The notes under the pieces are model-generated. The model saw nothing but the letters and a program-made list of their open reading frames with translations. It did not search any database and was not told where the DNA came from. A program made the position numbers and the translations under genes. Positions 6,299-12,606 of a stretch of 13,450 nucleotides of DNA are shown here, in pieces (the stretch's first letter is position 1; each line of letters begins with the position of its first letter). Source of the stretch: an uncultured Ruminococcus sp. (lineage in GTDB: Bacteria; Bacillota; Clostridia; Oscillospirales; Ruminococcaceae); the NCBI GenBank assembly GCA_937902395.1, contig CALGTV010000005.1, positions 1 to 13,450 of the forward strand, written 5' to 3'.

Positions 6299-6343
6299 TA
6301 ATTATAATGAACGTCAAATATAATTTGACATTCACTATAATTA
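6299..6343 (-). promoter_or_regulatory. 20-bp hairpin just upstream of a ribosome binding site
   Basis: Arms 6299-6318 and 6324-6343 with a 5-nt loop. On the plus strand there are two A-C type mismatches; in minus-strand RNA both become G-U pairs, so the stem is fully paired in the sense direction of the 142-aa gene. It ends 4 nt before the AGGAG. It could modulate translation or stabilise the mRNA; as DNA it could be an operator. Confidence 0.55.
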
Positions 6344-6367
6344 ATGATTTAAAGTGCCTCGCACATC

Positions 6368-6435
6368 CGCAAACTAAAGTTTGCTCCGTGCGGATCGGCA
6401 AATAGCAAACGCCAAAAGATTTTGTCGTTTGCTAT
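6368..6435. repeat. Cluster of hairpins between tRNA-Gln and the 142-aa gene
   Basis: Three overlapping or adjacent inverted repeats: GCAAACT-AA-AGTTTGC, which shares bases with ATCCGCA...TGCGGAT around it, and a 16-bp stem with one mismatch (6402-6417 with 6420-6435). None is followed by a good T-run on either strand. The region 6289-6480 holds no credible gene. Confidence 0.5.
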
Positions 6436-6483
6436 AAAATACAAGACTCCACTGCACTTAGTTGACATCAGAGTATATCAGCT

Positions 6484-6520
6484 AAAAAAGAAAGCATTAA
6501 GCTTACACTTAATGCTTTCT
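6484..6520 (-). terminator. Rho-independent terminator of tRNA-Gln
   Basis: A perfect 13-bp stem (6489-6501 with 6508-6520) with a 6-nt loop; in minus-strand RNA it is followed by a run of six U (6489-6484, the first pairing in the stem). It begins 6 nt after the tRNA CCA end. Confidence 0.9.
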
Positions 6521-6526
6521 GAAAAT

Positions 6527-6601
6527 TGGTTGGGGTGGAAGGATTTGAACCCTCGACTGACGGAGTCAGAGTCCGTTGCCTTACCGCTTGGCGACACCCC
6601 A
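6527..6601 (-). tRNA. tRNA-Gln (anticodon CUG)
   Basis: 75 nt including an encoded CCA (6529-6527). A 7-bp acceptor stem TGGGGTG/CACCCCA, discriminator A, D-arm region TCGCCAAGCGGTAAGGC, anticodon stem ACGGA/TCCGT around the loop CTCTGAC (anticodon CTG), and a T arm with GGTTCGAATCC. The overall sequence is typical of bacterial tRNA-Gln. It reads CAG codons. It is a single-gene unit with its own consensus promoter and terminator. Confidence 0.96.
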
Positions 6602-6649
6602 GAACTTAATTTTTCTTACTGAATTACTCTTAACTCATTCAGCTTTTAT

Positions 6650-6678
6650 ATTATATCACACTTTTTCGGGTTTGTCAA
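6650..6678 (-). promoter_or_regulatory. Consensus sigma-A promoter for tRNA-Gln
   Basis: TTGACA (6678-6673), 17-bp spacer, TATAAT (6655-6650), both perfect consensus. Expected start about 6643, some 40 nt before the tRNA. The spacer end and -10 (AAAGTGTG-A-TATAATATA) closely match promoter copies A and B. Confidence 0.93.
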
Positions 6679-6717
6679 GGGTTTTTAAAAAATTTATTTT
6701 TTAATTATATCATTCTA

Positions 6718-6746
6718 TTGCAAATCCCATAAAATAGCGATATAAT
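6718..6746 (+). promoter_or_regulatory. Sigma-A promoter for the lipid kinase gene
   Basis: TTGCAA (6718-6723), 17-bp spacer, TATAAT (6741-6746). It is divergent from the tRNA promoter, with 39 bp between the two -35 boxes. Start expected about 6753, leaving a leader of about 30 nt before the ATG. Confidence 0.85.
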
Positions 6747-6783
6747 AGTATTATAATTATTTTTAAATAAGTAGGAGTGCAAT

Positions 6784-7719
6784 ATGAAAAAACTTTTCTT
6801 TATTGTAAATCTTATCGCAGGCAAAGCGACTATCGGCGCAATGCTTGGCGAAATAATAGACGAATTTGTGAAAGCAGGTTATGAAGTAACCGTCCATATA
6901 ACCCAAAGCGGCACCGACGCACGGGAAAAATCCCATTACGCCTGTATAAACGGCTATGATATCATCGTATGTGCAGGCGGCGACGGCACACTAAGCCAGT
7001 GCATCCACGGCGTAATCGAAAGCGGAATCCGAATTCCTATCGGATATCTCCCCGCAGGCTCAACCAATGATTTTGGCCGCACTCTCGGCATACCCAAAAC
7101 GCCTATGGAGGCTGTAAAATGGATAACAGAGGGTAGTCCTGTTCAAGTGGATATCGGCAGCTTTAATAACCGCTATTTCACCTATATAGCCGCATTCGGA
7201 GCATTTACCAACGTAACATATGAGACCTCACAGCAGGTAAAGAATCTCCTTGGTCATGCCTCTTATATCCTTAACGGCTTGGCGCAGATAACAAATCTAC
7301 GCTCAAAGAAAATGCGTATAGAATTCAACGATACCGTCCTTGAAGACGATTTTATATTTGGAATGGTAACAAATTCAGGCTCTGTTGCAGGACTTCTCTC
7401 AATGAATGATTTTCTTCTTGATGACGGAGTATTCGAAGTCACGCTTATAAAAAAACCGGCAAATATAGTTCAGCTGCAAAAAATAGTACACTCCCTGCTG
7501 AACATCTCCGAGGAGATTGACAGGGAGTATATCAGATTTTTCCGCACTAATAAAATAATCTTTACTGCCCTTAACGACGAGCAGATTTCATGGACTCTTG
7601 ACGGCGAATTTGGCGGTGATTCCACAGTAAACGTAGTAGAAAACCGCTGTAAAGCCATAGAATTCATGAAAGGCGATTTGAATCAGTCTATTTTCTCAGA
7701 CCCGGAGGCTACTTTGTAG
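6784..7719 (+). CDS. DagK/YegS-type lipid kinase (diacylglycerol kinase family)
   Basis: 311 aa; near the usual ~300 of soluble DgkB/YegS/BmrU-type kinases. Residues 4-14 (LFFIVNLIAGK) correspond to the N-terminal NPxaGk strand, with NL replacing NP. The nucleotide-binding GGDGT is at 65-69, followed by LPAGSTNDFGRTL (89-101) that carries the family's G-T/S-xNDF signature; MNDFLLDDGVFEV and LDGE near the C-terminus are also typical. It would phosphorylate diacylglycerol or a related lipid at the inner membrane face, recycling lipids released during cell-envelope polymer synthesis. ATG with AGGAG 6 nt upstream. The only plus-strand gene here; its 3' end overlaps the TSCPD gene by 11 bp, and its first visible terminator is at 7982-8008. 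Confidence 0.93.
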   Translation: MKKLFFIVNLIAGKATIGAMLGEIIDEFVKAGYEVTVHITQSGTDAREKSHYACINGYDIIVCAGGDGTLSQCIHGVIESGIRIPIGYLPAGSTNDFGRTLGIPKTPMEAVKWITEGSPVQVDIGSFNNRYFTYIAAFGAFTNVTYETSQQVKNLLGHASYILNGLAQITNLRSKKMRIEFNDTVLEDDFIFGMVTNSGSVAGLLSMNDFLLDDGVFEVTLIKKPANIVQLQKIVHSLLNISEEIDREYIRFFRTNKIIFTALNDEQISWTLDGEFGGDSTVNVVENRCKAIEFMKGDLNQSIFSDPEATL

Positions 7720-7963
7720 CTTCGTAAGCCTCTCTGACAGCGATACTGAGCTGGTCAGCGCATGAGGTAGGGCGCATACCGCATGTGTTGCCTCTGAGCT
7801 TGGATTCTATCTGCTCCACGGTGTAGCCGTCAACAAGCTTGGATATAGCTTTAAGGTTGCCGTTGCAGCCGCCGAGGAAGCGCACATTTGTGATGATATC
7901 GCCCTCGATATCAAACTTAATCTCTTTTGAGCATACCATTTTAGTTTTGTATGTATATTCCAT
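7709..7963 (-). CDS. TSCPD domain-containing protein (TIGR03905-like)
   Basis: 84 aa. The sequence GGCNGNLKAISKLVDG (31-46) and the Cys-containing CGMRPTSCADQLS end match the small stand-alone TSCPD domain proteins, a domain also found at the C-terminus of some vitamin B12-dependent ribonucleotide reductases. The three cysteines suggest metal binding; the function of the stand-alone form is unknown. ATG with a GAGGTG ribosome binding site. The gene starts 43 bp after the HAD gene and has no clear promoter in that gap, so the two are probably co-transcribed. It converges with and overlaps the lipid kinase gene by 11 bp, and is likely covered by antisense RNA from it. Confidence 0.9.
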   Translation of the reverse strand: MEYTYKTKMVCSKEIKFDIEGDIITNVRFLGGCNGNLKAISKLVDGYTVEQIESKLRGNTCGMRPTSCADQLSIAVREAYEATK

Positions 7964-7981
7964 AATTACACCTCACTTTCT

Positions 7982-8008
7982 ATCCCCTGCTTTTGCGGGG
8001 GATTTTTT
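7982..8008 (+). terminator. Plus-strand rho-independent terminator inside the HAD-TSCPD gap
   Basis: A 9-bp stem (7982-7990 with 7995-8003, one G-T pair) with a TTTT loop is followed by six T (8003-8008). No T-run exists on the other side, so it acts on plus-strand transcripts only, namely the lipid kinase mRNA reading across the TSCPD gene. The T-run overlaps the HAD stop codon (8007-8009). Confidence 0.8.
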
Positions 8009-8729
8009 ATTTTATCAACTCAATCAATTCTCCCCAACTGCCAATATGGTGATAAGGGAAATCTATTTTATTTATGTCGTTAAGTGGTCTGAACTTGTCA
8101 GGAATATCCTGATTATCGTAGAAAACAGGGAACATTCCGACATTTTTCGCACCCACAAGGTCAATATCGATAACATTTCCGCAGAACCATATTTCCTCAG
8201 GCTTTAAACCTGATTTACGAATCGCCATATCAAAAAAACGGCTGTCGGGCTTGCGGAAAATATACTCGCTTGAAGTCAGAATAAATTCAAATTTATGCTC
8301 AGGGAAAAGCTCCTGCATAACACGTTCAAGAGCCTTGCCCGACCAGCAGAGATTGCTTACAACACCAGTCCGTATACCCGATTCCGCAAGTGATTTCAGC
8401 ATAATGTCCGCGTCAGAGGTCATTACATTCTTAGCAAGGGCATTGCAGATTACCCATTCCGCTTCTTCAATGGAAATTGAAAGTTTAATACCGAAATGCT
8501 CCAGCACATAGCGAAGAAAAATATGCTCATGAAGTTCGATAAACTCTCCCCTCAGCGCTTTAATTTCGTCAAAAAGCACTTTTATGTAATCGGCAAATTC
8601 TTCTTTTGTGACATTGTGGGGATTTTCTGTTATATAGGGAAAAATCGCACTATTTCCCTCTGTCATATTGTAAACAGGATCACAGACAAGAGTTCCGCCA
8701 TAGTCAAATAAAATCATTTTCGGATTCAT
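8007..8729 (-). CDS. HAD-superfamily hydrolase with altered motifs I and IV
   Basis: 240 aa. Motif I is ILFDYGGTLV with nucleophile D9, but the second position, Asp in most HAD phosphatases, is G11. An alpha-helical cap (about 20-105) follows. Motif II is VVSNL with S125, motif III RKPD with K160, and motif IV GNVIDIDLVGA (184-194), where N185 replaces the first acidic residue and D188/D190 remain. DYGGT-type motif I occurs in some real HAD subfamilies, so this may be a distinct enzyme class or a weak or non-phosphatase member; the substrate is unknown. ATG with AAAGGAG upstream. It begins only 21 bp past the rpoC terminator hairpin and is probably co-transcribed with the TSCPD gene. Confidence 0.88.
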   Translation of the reverse strand: MNPKMILFDYGGTLVCDPVYNMTEGNSAIFPYITENPHNVTKEEFADYIKVLFDEIKALRGEFIELHEHIFLRYVLEHFGIKLSISIEEAEWVICNALAKNVMTSDADIMLKSLAESGIRTGVVSNLCWSGKALERVMQELFPEHKFEFILTSSEYIFRKPDSRFFDMAIRKSGLKPEEIWFCGNVIDIDLVGAKNVGMFPVFYDNQDIPDKFRPLNDINKIDFPYHHIGSWGELIELIK

Positions 8730-8750
8730 AGCAATCTCCTTTCAAGTGAT

Positions 8751-8780
8751 AAAACTAAAGCGGACAAAGTCCGCCTTAGT
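8751..8780 (-). terminator. Terminator of the rpoB-rpoC transcript
   Basis: In minus-strand RNA a 12-bp stem (8780-8769 with 8765-8754, one G-U pair in place of a plus-strand mismatch), UUU loop, followed by UUUUAUC. It starts 8 nt after the rpoC stop. The U-run is short and the HAD ribosome binding site follows almost at once, which would fit partial read-through. Confidence 0.75.
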
Positions 8781-8788
8781 AGAATATT

Positions 8789-11700
8789 TTAAACCATAGG
8801 AGCCGTTACAGTTGCATTAACAGCAGCTAAATGCTGCTCTGCAGGAGCATCGGTTCTGACAACCTTAACCTGATTGTAGCAATCCATACCTGTACCGGCA
8901 GGAATAAGCTTACCGATAATAACGTTTTCCTTAAGTCCGAGGAGCTTATCGCTCTTGCCTCTGATAGCCGCATCTGTAAGAGCCTTTGTAGTCTCCTGGA
9001 ATGAAGCCGCAGACATAAAGCTGTCAGAGTTAGAAGAAGCCTTTGTAATACCCTGAAGAACAGGAGAATACTGAACAAGCTGTAAATCATACTCGCCTGC
9101 ATCAATACGAGCCTGAAGCTCAGAATTGATCTGGTCAATTTCCTTACTGTCAACAAGAGTACCGGGAAGCAGATAGCTTGAACCTGATTCCTCAATCTTA
9201 ACCTTACGAAGCATCTGACGAACAATAACCTCAATGTGCTTATCGTTGATATCAACACCTTGTAAGCGGTAAACCTTCTGAACTTCGTTGATGATATAGT
9301 TCTGAACCTCCATTGTTCCGAGGATATTGAGTATATCAGCAGGATAAATATTACCCTCTGTAAGTCTTGTACCCTTAGGAATCACATCGCCCTCATGAAC
9401 ACGGATTTTCAGGTTATAAGGAATCATATAATTCTCAGATTCGCCTGTTTCGTCATTTGAAACAATGATATTCATTGTGGTCTTTACTTCCTCAATATGA
9501 ACCTTACCGGAGATTCTTGAAAGGATAGCAGCACCCTTAGGACGTCTGCTCTCGAAGAGTTCCTCAACACGAGGGAGACCCTGTGTGATATCTTCCGCAT
9601 CGGCAGAAGCAACACCACCGGTATGGAATGTTCTCATTGTAAGCTGTGTACCGGGCTCACCGATAGACTGAGCAGCGATAACACCAACAGCCTCACCGAC
9701 AGAAACGATGTTATTGAATGCAAGGTTAGCACCGTAGCACTTAGCACATACACCTGTTCTTGCCTTACAGTGAAGAACTGAACGAATCTTGATTTTCTCA
9801 ACGCCTGCCTCAATAATCTTCTTAGCGTCAGCGTCACTGATAAGTTTATTTCTGGAAACGATAAGCTCGCCTGCTTCATCGCGGAGATCATCAGCAAGGA
9901 AACGTCCCACGAGACGCTCTGCGAAAGGCTCAACAACCTCGTTTCCGTTCTTGATTTCAAATACTTCGATACCCTCTGTTGTACCACAGTCATCCTCACG
10001 GATAATAACGTCCTGAGAAACGTCAACAAGACGACGTGTAAGATAACCTGAGTCAGCGGTACGGAGCGCTGTATCAGCAAGTCCCTTTCTCGCACCACGA
10101 GACGCAATAAAGTACTCGAGGATGTTAAGACCTTCTCGATAGTTAGCACGAATAGGAATCTCGATAACGCCGCCCGAGGTGTTAGCAATAAGTCCACGCA
10201 TACCAGCAAGCTGACGAATCTGTGAGATACTACCACGGGCACCTGAGTCAGCCATCATCCAGATAGGATTGTAGCGGTCGAAATTAGCTTTCAGAGCAGC
10301 AGTAACTCTGTCGTTTGTTTCAGTCCAGAGAGCAATAATCTTCTTGGATTTTTCCTGAGCGGAGATATATCCGTACTCATACTCAGAAGTAATCTGCTCA
10401 ACCTCAGCGTCAGCCTCAGCAAGAATACTCTTCTTCTGAGGAGGAATAGAAGCGTCACATACAGCAACAGTAAGAGCTGCACGGGTTGAATATTTATATC
10501 CGAGAGCCTTGATTCTGTCAAGTACTTCGGAAGTAGTTGTTGTACCGTGAATCTTAATACATCTTTCGATAATATCTGAAAGCTGTTTCTTTCCTACGAG
10601 GAATGAAACTTCAAGGTCAAACTGCTTGTCGGAGTTTGTTCTGTCAACATATCCCAGATTCTGAGGAATATTCTCGTTGAAGATAAGACGGCCGACAGTA
10701 GCATCAATAATCTTTGAAACCTTCTTATCGCCAACATCCTTTGTAATCTTAACCTTGATATTAGCGTGAAGTGATACATCGTGCTCGTAGTAAGCCATAA
10801 GAGCTTCATTTACGTCACGGAATATCTTACCCTCGCCGGTTTCTCCGGGCTTATCCATAGTCAGATAGTATGAACCGAGTACCATATCCTGTGAAGGAAC
10901 GGCAACAGGCTTACCGTCTGAGGGTTTAAGCAGGTTATTTGCAGCAAGCATGAGGAAACGCGCCTCAGCCTGAGCCTCTGCTGAAAGGGGAAGATGTACA
11001 GCCATCTGGTCGCCGTCGAAGTCGGCGTTAAATGCTGAACATACGAGAGGGTGAAGCTTGATAGCACGACCCTCAACGAGAACGGGCTCGAATGCCTGAA
11101 TACCGAGACGGTGAAGCGTAGGAGCACGGTTGAGCATTACAGGGTGATCCTTGATAACGTCCTCCAGAGCATCCCATACCTTATTATCGGCACGGTCAAT
11201 AAGCTTTCTTGCGGATTTGATATTAGCAATAGCCTTTTTATCAACAAGTCTCTTTAAAACGAAAGGCTTGAACAGCTCCAGAGCCATTTCCTTAGGCAGA
11301 CCGCACTGATACATTTTCAGCTCAGGTCCAACAACGATAACAGAACGTCCTGAATAGTCAACACGCTTACCGAGGAGGTTCTGACGGAAACGTCCCTGCT
11401 TACCTTTAAGCATATCAGAAAGTGACTTCAAAGCACGGTTATTAGGACCTGTAACAGGTCTGCCGTGTCTGCCGTTGTCGATAAGAGCGTCAACAGCTTC
11501 CTGAAGCATACGCTTTTCGTTTCTTACGATGATATCGGGAGCATCAAGCTCAAGCATTTTGAGAAGACGGTTATTTCTGTTGATAACGCGTCTGTAGAGG
11601 TCATTAAGGTCAGATGTTGCGTAACGTCCGCCGTCCAGCATAATCATAGGACGGATATCGGGAGGAATTACGGGGATAACATCAAGAATCATCCACTCAG

Positions 11701-12523
11701 GCTTATTTCCTGAAAGGCGGAAAGATTCAATAATCTGAAGTCTCTTTATAAGCTTGACTTTCTTCTGACCTGCGGGGAGGCCTACAAGCTCATTTTTGAG
11801 GTCATCAGCGCAGAGTTCAATATTATTCTTCCACTCAACATCTTCAAGCTCAGCGAATTTCTGACACTCATCACACTGACATTCCATAGGATTGTTGAAG
11901 CATGAAAGCTTATTAAGACCAAGAGAAATCTTACCCATTTCAACAAGGCGATTTTTCTGGAAGTCATAACGTGCAGGGTCATACTCATTGAGAAGCTTCT
12001 TGATAGCCTCAGCACCCATTTCAGCCTTGAAATCGTCGCCGTACTTTTCGAGATATGAGAGATATTCTTTCTCGGAAAGGAGCTGCTTCTTCACAAGCTC
12101 TGTATTACCGGGGTCGGTAACGATATACTTTGTGAAGTAAAGAACTTCTTCAAGGCGCTTCTGAGATACTTCAAGAACCTGACCGATACGTGAGGGAGTA
12201 CCCTTGAAGTACCAGATATGAGAAACAGGAGCAGCAAGCTCAATGTGTCCCATTCTCTCACGGCGGACTCTTGCGCGTGTAACTTCAACGCCGCAGCGGT
12301 CACATACCTTTCCCTTGAAGCGAATCTTCTTGAATTTACCGCAGTGACACTCCCAGTCCTTAGTGGGTCCGAAAATTCTTTCACAGAAAAGACCGTCTCT
12401 TTCGGGCTTCTGTGTTCTGTAATTTATAGTTTCAGGTCTTTCAACCACGCCATAAGACCAGCTTCTGATCTGTTCGGGTGAGGCAAGACCGATTTTAATC
12501 GATTCAAAAGTATTAAATTCCAA
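8789..12523 (-). CDS. rpoC: DNA-directed RNA polymerase subunit beta'
   Basis: 1244 aa, slightly longer than the ~1200 of Bacillus. Forms the catalytic cleft of RNA polymerase with beta. Zinc site 1 is C59, C61, C74, C77; the metal-binding catalytic loop is NADFDGD at 499-505 (D501, D503, D505); zinc site 2 is C846, C919, C926, C929; the bridge-helix/trigger-loop region contains MADSGARGS and GEPGTQLTMRTFHTGG. The start is TTG: a strong AGGAGG at 12536-12531 stands 7 nt upstream, and the N-terminus then matches the family. An extra stretch of about 50 residues (roughly 186-238) with a Cys cluster C208, C215, C217, C220 and C238 lies where the Bacillus protein has only a short linker before the GQKK...IKRL segment. 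It follows rpoB with an 83-bp gap and is co-transcribed with it. Confidence 0.98.
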   Translation of the reverse strand: MEFNTFESIKIGLASPEQIRSWSYGVVERPETINYRTQKPERDGLFCERIFGPTKDWECHCGKFKKIRFKGKVCDRCGVEVTRARVRRERMGHIELAAPVSHIWYFKGTPSRIGQVLEVSQKRLEEVLYFTKYIVTDPGNTELVKKQLLSEKEYLSYLEKYGDDFKAEMGAEAIKKLLNEYDPARYDFQKNRLVEMGKISLGLNKLSCFNNPMECQCDECQKFAELEDVEWKNNIELCADDLKNELVGLPAGQKKVKLIKRLQIIESFRLSGNKPEWMILDVIPVIPPDIRPMIMLDGGRYATSDLNDLYRRVINRNNRLLKMLELDAPDIIVRNEKRMLQEAVDALIDNGRHGRPVTGPNNRALKSLSDMLKGKQGRFRQNLLGKRVDYSGRSVIVVGPELKMYQCGLPKEMALELFKPFVLKRLVDKKAIANIKSARKLIDRADNKVWDALEDVIKDHPVMLNRAPTLHRLGIQAFEPVLVEGRAIKLHPLVCSAFNADFDGDQMAVHLPLSAEAQAEARFLMLAANNLLKPSDGKPVAVPSQDMVLGSYYLTMDKPGETGEGKIFRDVNEALMAYYEHDVSLHANIKVKITKDVGDKKVSKIIDATVGRLIFNENIPQNLGYVDRTNSDKQFDLEVSFLVGKKQLSDIIERCIKIHGTTTTSEVLDRIKALGYKYSTRAALTVAVCDASIPPQKKSILAEADAEVEQITSEYEYGYISAQEKSKKIIALWTETNDRVTAALKANFDRYNPIWMMADSGARGSISQIRQLAGMRGLIANTSGGVIEIPIRANYREGLNILEYFIASRGARKGLADTALRTADSGYLTRRLVDVSQDVIIREDDCGTTEGIEVFEIKNGNEVVEPFAERLVGRFLADDLRDEAGELIVSRNKLISDADAKKIIEAGVEKIKIRSVLHCKARTGVCAKCYGANLAFNNIVSVGEAVGVIAAQSIGEPGTQLTMRTFHTGGVASADAEDITQGLPRVEELFESRRPKGAAILSRISGKVHIEEVKTTMNIIVSNDETGESENYMIPYNLKIRVHEGDVIPKGTRLTEGNIYPADILNILGTMEVQNYIINEVQKVYRLQGVDINDKHIEVIVRQMLRKVKIEESGSSYLLPGTLVDSKEIDQINSELQARIDAGEYDLQLVQYSPVLQGITKASSNSDSFMSAASFQETTKALTDAAIRGKSDKLLGLKENVIIGKLIPAGTGMDCYNQVKVVRTDAPAEQHLAAVNATVTAPMV

Positions 12524-12530
12524 ACTGCTA

Positions 12531-12536
12531 CCTCCT
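12531..12536 (-). promoter_or_regulatory. Ribosome binding site that fixes the rpoC TTG start
   Basis: AGGAGG in minus-strand orientation, 7 nt before TTG (12523-12521). No ATG or GTG in frame nearby would give the conserved N-terminus. Confidence 0.9.
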
Positions 12537-12558
12537 GCAATTTTTTGGTGAACAACGT

Positions 12559-12590
12559 CTGCTCCGTGAACTGCAAGGAGCAGTCACGGA
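12559..12590 (-). promoter_or_regulatory. Overlapping alternative hairpins in the rpoB-rpoC gap
   Basis: Two stems share bases and exclude each other: 12563-12574 with 12580-12590 (11 pairs, one bulge), and 12559-12565 with 12577-12583 (7 pairs, perfect). Neither is followed by a U-run in the minus-strand RNA, so they are not a terminator. They could be an RNA-processing site or affect rpoC translation; the AGGAGG is about 20 nt further on. Confidence 0.5.
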
Positions 12591-12606
12591 AAGCATACGC
12601 TAAAAA

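Noticed and set aside
6301..6306. TATAAT inside the hairpin upstream of the 142-aa gene as its promoter
   Set aside because: Transcription would start within the ribosome binding site, and there is no -35 box at the right distance.
6422..6622. 66-aa plus-strand open frame across the tRNA-Gln gene
   Set aside because: It translates the antisense of the tRNA; the GWKDLNPRLTESES-type peptide is a well-known false ORF over tRNA genes.
7708..7720. GCTAC-TTT-GTAGC hairpin at the kinase stop codon as a terminator
   Set aside because: It has only five pairs and no T-run on either strand.
8827..12384. Several Leu/Ser/Arg-rich open frames within rpoC on both strands
   Set aside because: They are out-of-frame shadows of a conserved coding sequence, with the biased composition typical of such shadows.
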